DNA of 64,000 bases from Cannabis sativa (Eukaryota > Streptophyta > Magnoliopsida > Rosales > Cannabaceae): the NCBI RefSeq assembly GCF_029168945.1, contig NC_083608.1, forward strand, positions 13,968,136 to 14,032,135, in the 5' to 3' direction. Position 1 is the first letter of the stretch. Every line of letters starts with the position of its first letter. This document shows positions 1-10,257 of the stretch, piece after piece. Under the pieces are notes generated by a model. That model ran no database searches. It had not been told where the DNA came from and was given only the letters and a program-made list of their open reading frames with translations. The position numbers and the translations under genes are program-made.

Positions 1-1636
1 CTGTGTGTGGGCACTCACTCTTTCACTAGGGTCACGAAATTGATGAAGGGAAAAGAGAAGGATGATTTCGGCCAGGTATAGAAAGTGGGGAAGGCTCAGT
101 TTTTCTGAAGAGAGAAATTTCTGTCAAATTACTAATGAAAGCATGTTATGTGACTGAGCCATCACTTTCTATTTATAGGCAACTACTAGGTTTAGGTTAG
201 GAATTATTTGACATTAAAATAATGAAAATATTAATTTGAAAAACCTCATTAAGTGGCCGGCCAAGGTGTATTAGTGGGCCCTACTTGATTTTGCAGTTTT
301 ATCAAATTTTATCTCTATTTTCTCAAAAACGCCAATTTTCCAATTCTAACCTTTTAAATGCCAAAACTAATTATTTAATAACTAAAATAGATTATTAAAT
401 AATATTGTCATTTAATTTAATTATTAATTAGACATATAAAGTCCATTAATAAATAAATAAACCTAGAAACTCTTTTCTTTACAATTTCACCCCTGCTTAG
501 TGAAAATTCATAAAATTAGACATAGTCTAACTTTAGAATTATAATTGATCAATCACGAATCAATTAATGAGTCTTACAAGTAGAATGTTCTCAACTAGAA
601 TGGGGACCATGGATCTATATGTTGAGCTTCCAATAAGTGAACCAAATTTACCAAGTAAATTCCTACTTATTAATTCTTCGTTGAATCCACTCTTAGAACT
701 TAGAATTGCACTCTCAGACTTATATAGAGCATATTGTATGTTCCACGATATCAATATGCTATCTCATTTAACCATTGTTATAATCTTATTGTGATTTAAA
801 GATCCTCTATATAGATGATCTACATCGAGATGGGATTTCTTTACCGTTCTCACCCCTCAATGTATTTTGCCCCTTAAAACACTTAGCTACCTATAAATGG
901 TGTTTAGTGATCTAATAATTAGTCAGTTAAACAAGAGCTCATCCATTTACTTCTATTTGCTAAGCTCGAAGGGAATCATCACTTGACTTCTATACACCAG
1001 TAGAAGCTATAGATTCCATATTTATGTTCAGCACTCCCACTCAATCATACTATCATGTTCCCAAAATATACGTATCACCCTGACCTAAAAGTAGGCTTAA
1101 CTAATAAATCAAAGAACATGAATAGCACTCCTGAGTTGAGCCTAAGCATATCAGGATTTAGATTCTTTTAATCTTAAGATCAACTACTGATATTGACTTG
1201 GAAAGATATGTATAACGGTATGTTTGTAATATCTTAACTTAGTTGCAATATCGGTCCAGTCCAATGTATACTCCATACATTCGAAACTAGTATACTTTAC
1301 TAATGTCCTGGAAAGAACATAACACTTACTCCAAGTGTAAGTACACATCATCGTTGATTATCACATTAGTGTAAATCCAATAACACTGATGAAACAGGGA
1401 CCAAGTCTTTTGATTCATATGATCACAATCACATTCCACTGTGTTGACGATACTGTAATTGTGAATAAACATATGATCTGGATTTAACTGATTTTGTGTG
1501 TATGAATGTAATAAACATATCAAACATATTAAACCATTAGCATGTAAAATTCATGCAAACATCAATCACTTCAAATTTCTTATATTGATAACTAATCAGA
1601 TTGTAAAGAGTTTTATTTAGGGCATAAAACCCAACA
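1..1636 (-). repeat. 3' LTR of Copia element A (partial)
   Basis: Position 1 matches position 8116 in the other LTR, so 273 bp are missing. The LTR ends at 1636 with CCCAACA. A minus-strand TATA box CTATAAATAG lies at 169-178, placing transcription start just below it and leaving a long U3. Small ORFs in this LTR recur in the other copy and have no coding signature. Confidence 0.9.
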
Positions 1637-1649
1637 AACTCCCACTTGC
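1637..1649 (-). other. Polypurine tract of Copia element A
   Basis: On the minus strand the sequence GCAAGTGGGAGTT abuts the 3' LTR. The same tract occurs at the same place in the elements at 32626 and 59926. It would prime plus-strand DNA synthesis. Confidence 0.75.
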
Positions 1650-3377
1650 ACTAATATAAAACAAACTGTGCAAATAGGTCAATCTGATGTCTTGATCTTC
1701 AGATCAAGTGTAGTATATTTGAATCGACCCAAACTTCTGGAAACTAGTTCATAAATACACTTATGAAACATCCTTTACTATATGCTTTACTCATCAAGGG
1801 ATACTGAAATCTTTACTGTTTTAAAAGTACATCTGAATTAACAGAAGACATATCTCTCATATTTTAAAATATGTAATTGAGATAATACAGCGTAGACTTT
1901 TCTTCAGCAATATAACTTTCTGGTAATTTCAAATTTACAAAGTTATAATTCTTCTCTGGTAGAGCTTGAATTATTATTCAATAATTCCTCCACCCCCAAA
2001 GTAAACACCATCTCATAGGAATTTCGAAATTAGATGGTGAGATACAAGGACAACTGATACACAGTTCCTTAATATCTAACATATAGATCACTTTTATAAA
2101 CCTTTCTTGAATATCTTCTAATGTTCCCTATTTGATTACATCTCAGATAGCTCCCACTCAATAGCAGATGTCTGGTTAAATAATACTTTTAACCTCTGAT
2201 TGTTTGGAGAGTTACCTAGTTGTGACTTTTGTATTAGTCTAAAACTTTAAGTTAAGACTAAGTCATCAACATAGCAGACTAGTATTTGAAGTGAAAAATA
2301 CATGCCAGAGATAAAGTAATCAAAAATTAAGATACTATAAAATTTTATGAGGATTAAGAATTCTAGGTTCAAGTCATTCGAATGGACTGAACTAGAGTTC
2401 TTTATCTTATTCTCATAATTCTGATAAGCTATTCCTATCCATGTGAATGGTTAGATTTGCTTTTCAGTAGTGTTCTTAAGTACCTATCACAAGTATCAAC
2501 CTAATGAGGATGGGTATAGAACTTTAAAATTCTCCCACTCAATTAAGGTAGTGTGAAACTTTAACAAAGAACTTTCAAAGGTATCAAACTTTTACTTACA
2601 ACAGTAAAATCGAAATGGAACATACAATCAAGATCAAGAATTTATATTGACAACAGCTAACTCATCATATTACTTCCATATTTAAATAAGATATGTGTTA
2701 CATATGGAATTGTGGAATAGACTTCACCCCTAAGAATATACATATAGGGTACTATGGATAACCTCCATCCCTAAGTATATAGAGATTATGATCCACACCC
2801 AAAGGTTGTAAAGATCATTATTCTCTTAGTGTGATAGAGTTTATGTGGAGTTGAATACTATCCAGAGTTCATTAGATATAAAAGATCGTTGAACTGCATA
2901 GTTTTCTTAACTTTTCTCCACCCCTATCAGATCAAAAGATCCTTTTATTAAACAAATTCTTAATAATTGTATTAGAATGAACAATTATTAATAAACATAG
3001 AAATAATTTCTAGTGTTTATTTAATATAACTCTATGAAGAGTTGTAAATATTATAGAATTTGCATCAATAATAAAAACACTTACACATACAAACATATAA
3101 ATATAATGTGGTAATTGTTGATGAAGATAAAATAAATGAAGCTCAATCTCATAATTTGCAATGGTGATTTCGAAAATTAAGAATACTTTATTAATAATAA
3201 AATAAAAAATGTATTGCAACAATATGAGAAAAACAGGGATAAATATCCTTAACTAAAATTTGAAATCCAAATTGTCTTTAAACTAAAACAATTAATTCAA
3301 AAATAAATTGAAGAGCTTCATCTTCATCTGGACGATTTCACCCTTTGGTCCAGCTTTCTGATCCAACTCATCTGAGT
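1650..3377 (-). pseudogene. Decayed Copia pol relic of element A
   Basis: This stretch between gag and the 3' LTR has no ORF over about 70 codons. Two places align by eye with better preserved pol remnants in the elements at 30724 and 58025: about 2095-2200 corresponds to their RNase H boundary, and about 2890-2940 to the integrase segment that reads LRTDRGGE there. The two marks lie only about 0.75 kb apart, much closer than in a full Copia pol, so most of the reverse transcriptase has been deleted. No function is expected. Confidence 0.55.
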
Positions 3378-4235
3378 TCAAGTAGCTTGGCCTTGTTTCT
3401 TTGCAAGAAGTTTAGGACACTGGGGTTTCCAATGACCTTTTTCATTGCAGTAGAAACACTTTCCTTTAAGTGTAGCATCACCAGAAGGAGCAGCCTTTTT
3501 ATTCTTCATGGCTTTAGTTCGCTTCTTGGTGTTGTTCCACTTCCTCTTCGATTTGGGCTTTGAAGCAGAGGCAACATTTGCTTCAGGTTTTATCGTCCCA
3601 TTACCATTCCCAGGATTATGAGGTTTACTCCCTTTCTTCTTGGGTCCTCCAATCCAATTTTCATAAGTTTGAAGGTCATTGACTAATTCATGAAAGTCAA
3701 TTTCCTTCTTATTCATGACATAATTTGATGTGTATGGTAGAAATGCTGGAGTCAGGCTATTCAAGATAAGACTTACTTGAGTAGCACTATCCATTTCAGC
3801 ACCATGATCCTGGGCTTCTTGGAAATAACTTGACATGAGGAGAACATGGTCACGCACGTTTTGATGAGGTTCCATCCGTGCATTAATGTACTTCTTAGTC
3901 GCGTCAAAGCGTGACTGAAGTGATGCCTTACCGAATAGCTCATTTAACTTCGTCATAACTTCAGCAGCCTTCTCGGTTTTAGAAAACCGAGTTTTGAGGG
4001 TGTCAACCATGCTAGAAAGCATAAAGTATAGAGCTTTGTCATTTGCTTTCTGCCAACGCTCATACTTTTCTTTCACAGCTTTGGAAGCATTGTCCCCAGG
4101 CACTTCAGGTGACGGCTCAGTTAAAACAAACAAGGCACTTTCTCCTATGAGAGCAATATTAATGTTCTCATTCCACTTATTAAAGTTAGATCCATTCAGC
4201 TTGTTTTCAGTCAATAGTGATAACATGGGATTCAT
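3378..4235 (-). CDS. gag: Copia Gag polyprotein, complete 285-aa ORF
   Basis: Gag would form the virus-like particle that packages retrotransposon RNA in the cytoplasm. The N-terminal ~180 residues look like the plant Copia gag (UBN2/retrotran_gag_2) fold, with the family-typical stretches LNGSNFNKW near residue 12 and ILNSLTPAF near residue 157. A basic Lys/Arg-rich linker follows (about 195-255). A CCHC zinc knuckle, CFYCNEKGHWKPQCPK, sits near residues 259-274 and should bind RNA. The ORF ends in its own stop rather than running on into protease, so the normal gag-pol fusion is gone. The ATG at 4235 is the first in frame and lies about 17 nt after a good splice acceptor. The uninterrupted frame beside a decayed pol suggests gag is young or still selected. 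Confidence 0.88.
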   Translation of the reverse strand: MNPMLSLLTENKLNGSNFNKWNENINIALIGESALFVLTEPSPEVPGDNASKAVKEKYERWQKANDKALYFMLSSMVDTLKTRFSKTEKAAEVMTKLNELFGKASLQSRFDATKKYINARMEPHQNVRDHVLLMSSYFQEAQDHGAEMDSATQVSLILNSLTPAFLPYTSNYVMNKKEIDFHELVNDLQTYENWIGGPKKKGSKPHNPGNGNGTIKPEANVASASKPKSKRKWNNTKKRTKAMKNKKAAPSGDATLKGKCFYCNEKGHWKPQCPKLLAKKQGQAT

Positions 4236-7200
4236 TTTGATAATACAGGATACTACAAAATAATAGAAATCAACAAATAAAAATTAATAATGGTTTAACA
4301 CAAAATCAATTCAGAAATTATAAGCACATAGCAAGTAGGAATGATATGAGAAAATACTTAAAAATTCAATCCTAAATAATTTCCAAGGTTTTTCAACAAG
4401 GCGATATCGGTTGTCCCGTTTAGGCGAGAGTCAAAGCTACCATCTATTGAATAGAGTTGTCAGCTCATCTAAAATGTTAAACATTCTAGCAACCTTTTAT
4501 TCGATCAAGATTGGAATCCAGCGTTGTCCCGTTTAGGCGAGAGTCAAGGCTATTCTATCTCATGAGCTTCTACCATTGTTTCGCAATTTGCAAGTCAAAT
4601 ATGGTCGCCACCATTAGGGTGATCTATACCATATAAAACACTTACAAACTACTTATCATTCGAGATTAAACGGTGCAAAATTGCTAATGAACGTTCCTCC
4701 ATTAGGGAGGATTACTCACTAAAACAAACGCGGTGTAAAACCCACAATGGAGATCGAATATCTTAATAATAATAAAGCTCATTCTTTAAAATGTATTTTC
4801 TTTATTATTCTAATAAATAAATTCTCATTAAAATCGAAATTAAGAATTAAAATTCAAAAATAAGAATTTAATATAATATTTATAAAATTATACTTAGATG
4901 GTGATTGAAATAAAATTAATTATTTCCATCTTAGTAATAATCTTAAATATAAATATTAAGGAAATTAATTTAAGTTGAATTAAATTAAATAATTAGCAAC
5001 TTAAAAAATTTCCTTTGAGAATATATTTATTGAGTTTGAAAATTTAAAGTATATAAAAAATGTAATTTTCGAAAATAATAAAAATAGAAAAGAAATACTT
5101 CAAGCAAAAATATCACCTATCTAGATTTTCTTTTGACTAGTTAATTCAATTTCTAATAATATATATATTTTTTAAATTCATTTATTTTAAATTAATCAAT
5201 TAAATGAAAAAATCATTGATTGTAGTTGGTCCAAGAATTAATTAAAATAAATAATTAATTTACAACTCAATCTATTTTTCAAAATAAAAAAAATCGACAA
5301 TATTGCATAAATAAAATGCAATTTTCGAAATTGATTAAGAAAATAAAGAAAAATATATATATTGAAAATTATTTAAATTTAAGTTGAAAAATTAAATTTC
5401 AACCTAAAAATAATTTTCTATTTAATTAAGTGTCATGAAAAATCAATAAATATTTAAGTATCATGATGAAAATCAACTTAGATATTTAGATTTTTCAAGT
5501 TAATTAAATGTATTAAATTCAAGAAATAATAATTAAGTGTAGAGAAGGCTTAATTATTTATTTCTAGTTTAATACTAGGAAAAATATACTTAATAAAATT
5601 GTACCAAAATTAATTATTTAAATAATTAATTTCACAAAGTATAATATTTTCCTATTTAAATATTAGAAATAATAAGTAGTCTAGAAATTACTATCTAGAA
5701 AATATCTTATTTGACTAAGTATCTTTTCAAAAATTTGAAAAATATCTAATTTATGTTATATAGAAAAAATCTAAAACTTAAATAATTTCAAATTTAGATT
5801 TATATAAATATCAAAAATTAAGTTATAACCACTTAATTTGAAGATATATTTTTAAGTTAATATTCGAAAAGATATTAACCTAAAAAAATATCTAAAATAT
5901 TCCATTTTAAGTTAATATTCGAAAAGATATTAACTTAAAAAATATTTTAAGAATCTTTAATAACTAATGCCTAGGATTCCTCAACTTGATTTAAAATTTA
6001 AATGAAATATTCAAATTTAAGTTAGATAAGAAAAATCAGTTGATACAACTAATTTATAACTTAAATAGGAATATTTAATTAAATAAGCTCCAGAAAGAAT
6101 CTTAGTTAGTTAAAATTCTATATTTAATTAAATACAAGAAAAATAAAAATAGTTTGTCTAGAAATAATATCTAAACTAAAAGTGTTTTTCTTAAAATTAA
6201 CTTTAAAATATTAAAATAAAAATAAATTTTCATATATTTTAAAAGTTAATTATGTTGCTAATTCAATTTTATTAGGTCAAACTAATATAATTAACCTAGT
6301 ACAGTTATTCAAATCAGGCAAATGGGCCTTCACAATTGGGGTAGTTCATGTGAGGGGGTGCTGGGTTCAGTATGTCGTACCCACTTCTATGGCTCCCAAC
6401 TCTCACACAAGGCCCAAAAGAGAGGAATTTAACCTTAAAATGAATAACTGTTATTAATTGAATAGGTCCAATAACTAAATGGACCTAAATAAAATCTATC
6501 ATGGTGTGACATTTTATTTAGCAACAACCTATATGCATCTATATAATAAAATAAACACATAGGCTCACACAGGTACACACTTGGATGGATCCTATCATGT
6601 TGCTAGGTCATACACAGATGAAAGAAGATTGTAAAATTTACCTGTTACAAATTATTAACTTGACCAAGGGAGCCATCAAATCATTAGATCTGGCAAAAAG
6701 TAACCATGGCTATTTGCAATCAAGTAATAATAGGTTTTGAAAAACTTACACACAAGCTAAAACCACATACTCCTGCAACAAGGTTAGCTGGATAGTTGGA
6801 AGTAGGATTTATTTAATTTTAAATAAATAAATTTCGAAATTAATAATTAAATAAAAAAATAATTTAATTTTCGAAAATAAAAAAAATATTATTTTCGAAA
6901 TTAAAAAAAAAATTATTAATTTAAATTTCGAAATTATTTAAAAAAATATATTTAAAATTAAACCTACAATTTTGAAAAATTAGGTTTCAACCAACCTAAA
7001 TATTATTTCAAAATTTGCTAACTACTTTTAAAACTTAAATGTTATTTTATAAATAAAAATTAAATAAAAATTAGAAAAGATAAATTAAATATCTTTTTTA
7101 GATTTTAAATTTAATTTAAATAAATAAAATAACAAAATTTAAAAGTTAGCAAAATATCTTACATCTATTTAAAATTACATGATTATAATTATCTTATTTT

Positions 7201-7827
7201 AAATTTAAATAAGGTCAAATTATTTAAAAAAGATTTAATTTAAAAATAGTTAAAATCTGACCTTAAATTTAAAAATAAGATAAGATATAATCAAATTCAA
7301 AAATAAGATAGATAATTAAGCAATAAGATAGATATTTACTATTTTAAAATTCAAATTACACTAATATCTTGAATTAAATTTAAAAAAATATTAAATTAAT
7401 TCATAATGATAATTAGAATTGAATTAGGAATAGTAAATCTATTAATACAAAACTACACAAAAAATCGGAAGTTAATTCCATGAAAAAGCATGAAAAAACG
7501 AAGAAAAACGAAAAAATTGTGAGTTGTACGGACAGTTTTCGCGATCGCAGGAAAATTTCAGCACAACTCCGATTTTTCCGAATCTTCAAAAAATCATAAC
7601 TAATTCAAATTAAATCGAAATTGAGTTCTGTAAAAAAGTAACTTGCTTAATTTTTTCCATACTATCCAATAAAAATAATTCCAGAAACAGAATCGCAATT
7701 ATTTTTCACGAAAATTTACAAACATCAATCAATCATCAAATAACACTCAATACAACATGATACCATCCAAAAACAAACAAACAATCGTTTTAAAGTCAAA
7801 ATTTCATGTAAGTAAATCAATTACCAT
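4236..7827 (-). other. Long AT-rich leader of Copia element A with predicted intron
   Basis: About 3.6 kb separate the primer-binding site from gag. On the minus strand a donor CAG|GTAAAT lies at 6640-6641 and an acceptor TTTTGTAG at 4253-4254 just before the gag ATG. The stretch between is extremely AT-rich, as plant introns are. Upstream of the donor, about 6560-6800 is well conserved in the element at 30724, like an exon. Two copies of a TTGACTCTCGCC-containing module (about 4407-4430 and 4524-4547) and a conserved GC-rich island lie inside the predicted intron. Splicing is inferred from sequence only. Confidence 0.5.
6328..6436 (-). other. Conserved GC-rich hairpin island in Copia leader
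   Basis: This roughly 109-bp island differs from its counterpart at 37511-37620 by about one base, while the flanking AT-rich leader differs by many substitutions and indels. On the sense (minus) strand TGTGAG pairs with CTCACA, and inside it GTTGGG pairs with CCCAGC (one G-U), giving a two-step stem. A role in packaging, dimerisation or splicing is possible but unproven. Confidence 0.5.
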
Positions 7828-7840
7828 GGCTCTGAGGCCA
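7828..7840 (-). other. Primer-binding site of Copia element A
   Basis: The minus strand reads TGGCCTCAGAGCC two bases inside the 5' LTR. This is close to the usual plant Copia site TGGTATCAGAGCC, complementary to initiator methionine tRNA, with two changed bases. The element at 30724 has the same variant. Confidence 0.8.
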
Positions 7841-9470
7841 GTTGTTGGATATTTATTTTACCAGGATCTTAGATCTACTCACAAGTATGTTGTTTAAACA
7901 CCCTAAATATGAACTTTCTAAAACGATAAATTAAACACATATAAAGTTAAGAAAACCTTACATTGATGCAGCGGAATTAATGTCTCCTTCCACTCAGATC
8001 TCTAATCCTTGTATCCTTTTTGTAGCAGAGTATAATCAAAATCTGAGCCCGAATGTCCTTCTTCTTCAAGTTTGATCCTTCACAGTCTTCCAATCTATGA
8101 TTGAGTTACTGCTTGCTGTGTGTGGGCACTCACTCTTTCACTAGGGTCACGAAATTGATGAAGGGAAAAGAGAAGGATGATTTCGGCCAGCTATAGAAAG
8201 TGGGGAAGGCTCAGTTTTTCTGAAGAGAGAAATTTCTGTCAGATTACTAATGAAAGCATGTTATGTGACTGAGCCATCACTTTCTATTTATAGGCAACTA
8301 CTAGGTTTAGGTTAGGAATTATTTGACATTAAAATAATGAAAATATTAATTTAAAAAACCTCATTAAGTGGCCGGCCAAGGTGTATTAGTGGGCCCCACT
8401 TGATTTTGCAGTTTTATCAAATTTTATCTCTATTTTCTCAAAAACGCCAATTTTCCAATTCTAACCTTTTAAATGCCAAAATTAATTATTTAATAACTAA
8501 AATAGATTATTAAATAATATTGTCATTTAATTTAATTATTAATTAGACATATAAAGTCCATTAATAAATAAATAAACCTAGAAACTCTTTTCTTTACAAT
8601 TTTACCCCTGCTTAGTGAAAATTCATAAAATTAGACATAGTCTAACTTTAGAATTATAATTGATCAATCACGAATCAATTAATGAGTCTTACAAGCAGAA
8701 TATTCTCAACTAGAATGGGGACCATGGATCTATATGCTGAGCTTCCAATAAGTGAACCAAATTTACCAAGTAAATTCCTACTTATTAATTCTTCGTTGAA
8801 TCCACTCTTAGAACTTAGAATTGCACTCTCAGACTTATATAGAGCATATTGTATGTTCCACGATATCAATATGCTATCTCATTTAACTATTGTTATAATC
8901 TTATTGTGATTTAAAGATCCTCTATATAGATGATCTACATCGAGATGGGATTTCTTTACCGTTCTCACCCCTCAATGTATTTTGCCCCTTAAAACACTTA
9001 GCTACCTGTAAATGGTGTTTAGTGATCTAATAATTAGTCAGTTAAACAAGAGCTCATCTGTAACACCCTAACTAACATAGGCGTATTACGTGACTTTTAA
9101 ATGTACTGTGCAGCTCGTTGCTAATCAACGAGGTTTATGGAAAAACGTGATTAATTAAAATTTTGCTTTTTAATTAAACTTATAAACCATATTACAAAAG
9201 ACTCGGGATCCCGATTATAAAATCATTTACAAAAAGATTTAACTGTTTAACCATTACAATAAAATAAAAGTCGTCTAACGACCAGTTACAAAAATTCAGC
9301 CTTGCTGTCCCGAGGATCGTACGCTCCAGGCCTAACCGCCCCGACATGTACAATCTCATAAGCTCGCTCACGGTCCATCAGCTATAGCCTTGCATTTGCC
9401 TACACATGAACGTAAACTGTGAGTCGACAGACTCAGTAAGAAAAGCATAATAATATCATACATAATACAA

Positions 9471-9562
9471 ACTGCCGTGTCCAACACGATACTGAGTCCC
9501 GCTACTGCCATGTCCAACATGGTACTGAGCCACTACTGTCATGTCCAACATGGTACTGAGTT
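9471..9562. repeat. 31-bp tandem repeat, three copies
   Basis: Copies start at about 9471, 9503 and 9533 and share ACTGCCATGTCCAACATGG with small changes. Each contains the short inverted repeat CATG..CATG. The block lies inside the Gypsy solo LTR. Confidence 0.75.
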
Positions 9563-9601
9563 CTGAACGTTCATAGGGACGGTACTATTGACACGTAACA
9601 A

Positions 9602-9831
9602 CCTGATCGGTCGAACCGGTCATACTCCGGCTGCTGGTCATACTCCAGCCTGTACCGACGTGTTACTATATCCTCCTGATCGGTCGAACCGGTCATACTC
9701 CGGCTGCTGGTCATACTCCAGCCTGTACCGACGGGATACGTCAATAGCACGGAACCACCAACCAAGTGTCAGCCTGATCGGTCAAACCGGTCATACTCCG
9801 GCTGCTGGTCATACTCCAACCTGTACCGACG
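9602..9831. repeat. 58-bp repeat, three dispersed-tandem copies
   Basis: The unit starts CCTGATCGGTC and ends TGTACCGACG. Copies begin at 9602, 9674 and 9773, separated by unrelated spacers of about 13 and 40 bp. It accounts for the short ORFs seen here on both strands, which I do not regard as genes. Confidence 0.8.
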
Positions 9832-10164
9832 TGACAGGGTTGGATGGTTCGAAGCCAACATACAACTAATGTAATCTAATAGGCTTCCTACATGCACGCT
9901 AAACATGTAATCTACATATGCATACTGTTATACTAATCTTACCTGGATTCCGAATTCGTGTGTGCTTGGCCAACCCGACCGGAACCGAAGCCGAGCTGGC
10001 GGACATCGGCTCCTAAACCATAAAAATCACAACGCTATAAGTGACACGCTAAATCACTTCCCGGGGACTAAAACTTGGAACTAAAAGTTTCCCTATCGAT
10101 AAAAAGCATGGCAATACCCCTAAAAACATAAAAACGAGGAAAACTAGGGTCCCTGAATTTTCCC

Positions 10165-10257
10165 CAACCGGTAGACCGGTTGCCCAACCGAAATTCCGGT
10201 TCTGGAAAATTCAGAACCCTCATCCGGAATTCCGGATGCACAACCGGAATTCCGGTT
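10165..10257. repeat. Cluster of three palindromes in the solo LTR
   Basis: Perfect palindromes CATCCGGAATTCCGGATG (10221-10238) and AACCGGAATTCCGGTT (10242-10257) follow the near-palindrome CAACCGGTAGACCGGTTG (10165-10182). Such symmetric sites could bind dimeric proteins or extrude as hairpins; this is a guess from symmetry. Confidence 0.7.

Noticed and set aside
560..794. Overlapping small ORFs repeated at 8675-8909
   Set aside because: They are the same LTR segment in two copies, open on both strands by chance.
7828..7840. A tRNA gene fragment
   Set aside because: The 13-nt match to initiator tRNA is the retrotransposon primer-binding site, not a gene.
9588..9869. 93-codon ORF in the Gypsy solo LTR
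   Set aside because: Generated by the 58-bp repeats, with repeated peptide units and an equally open opposite strand.
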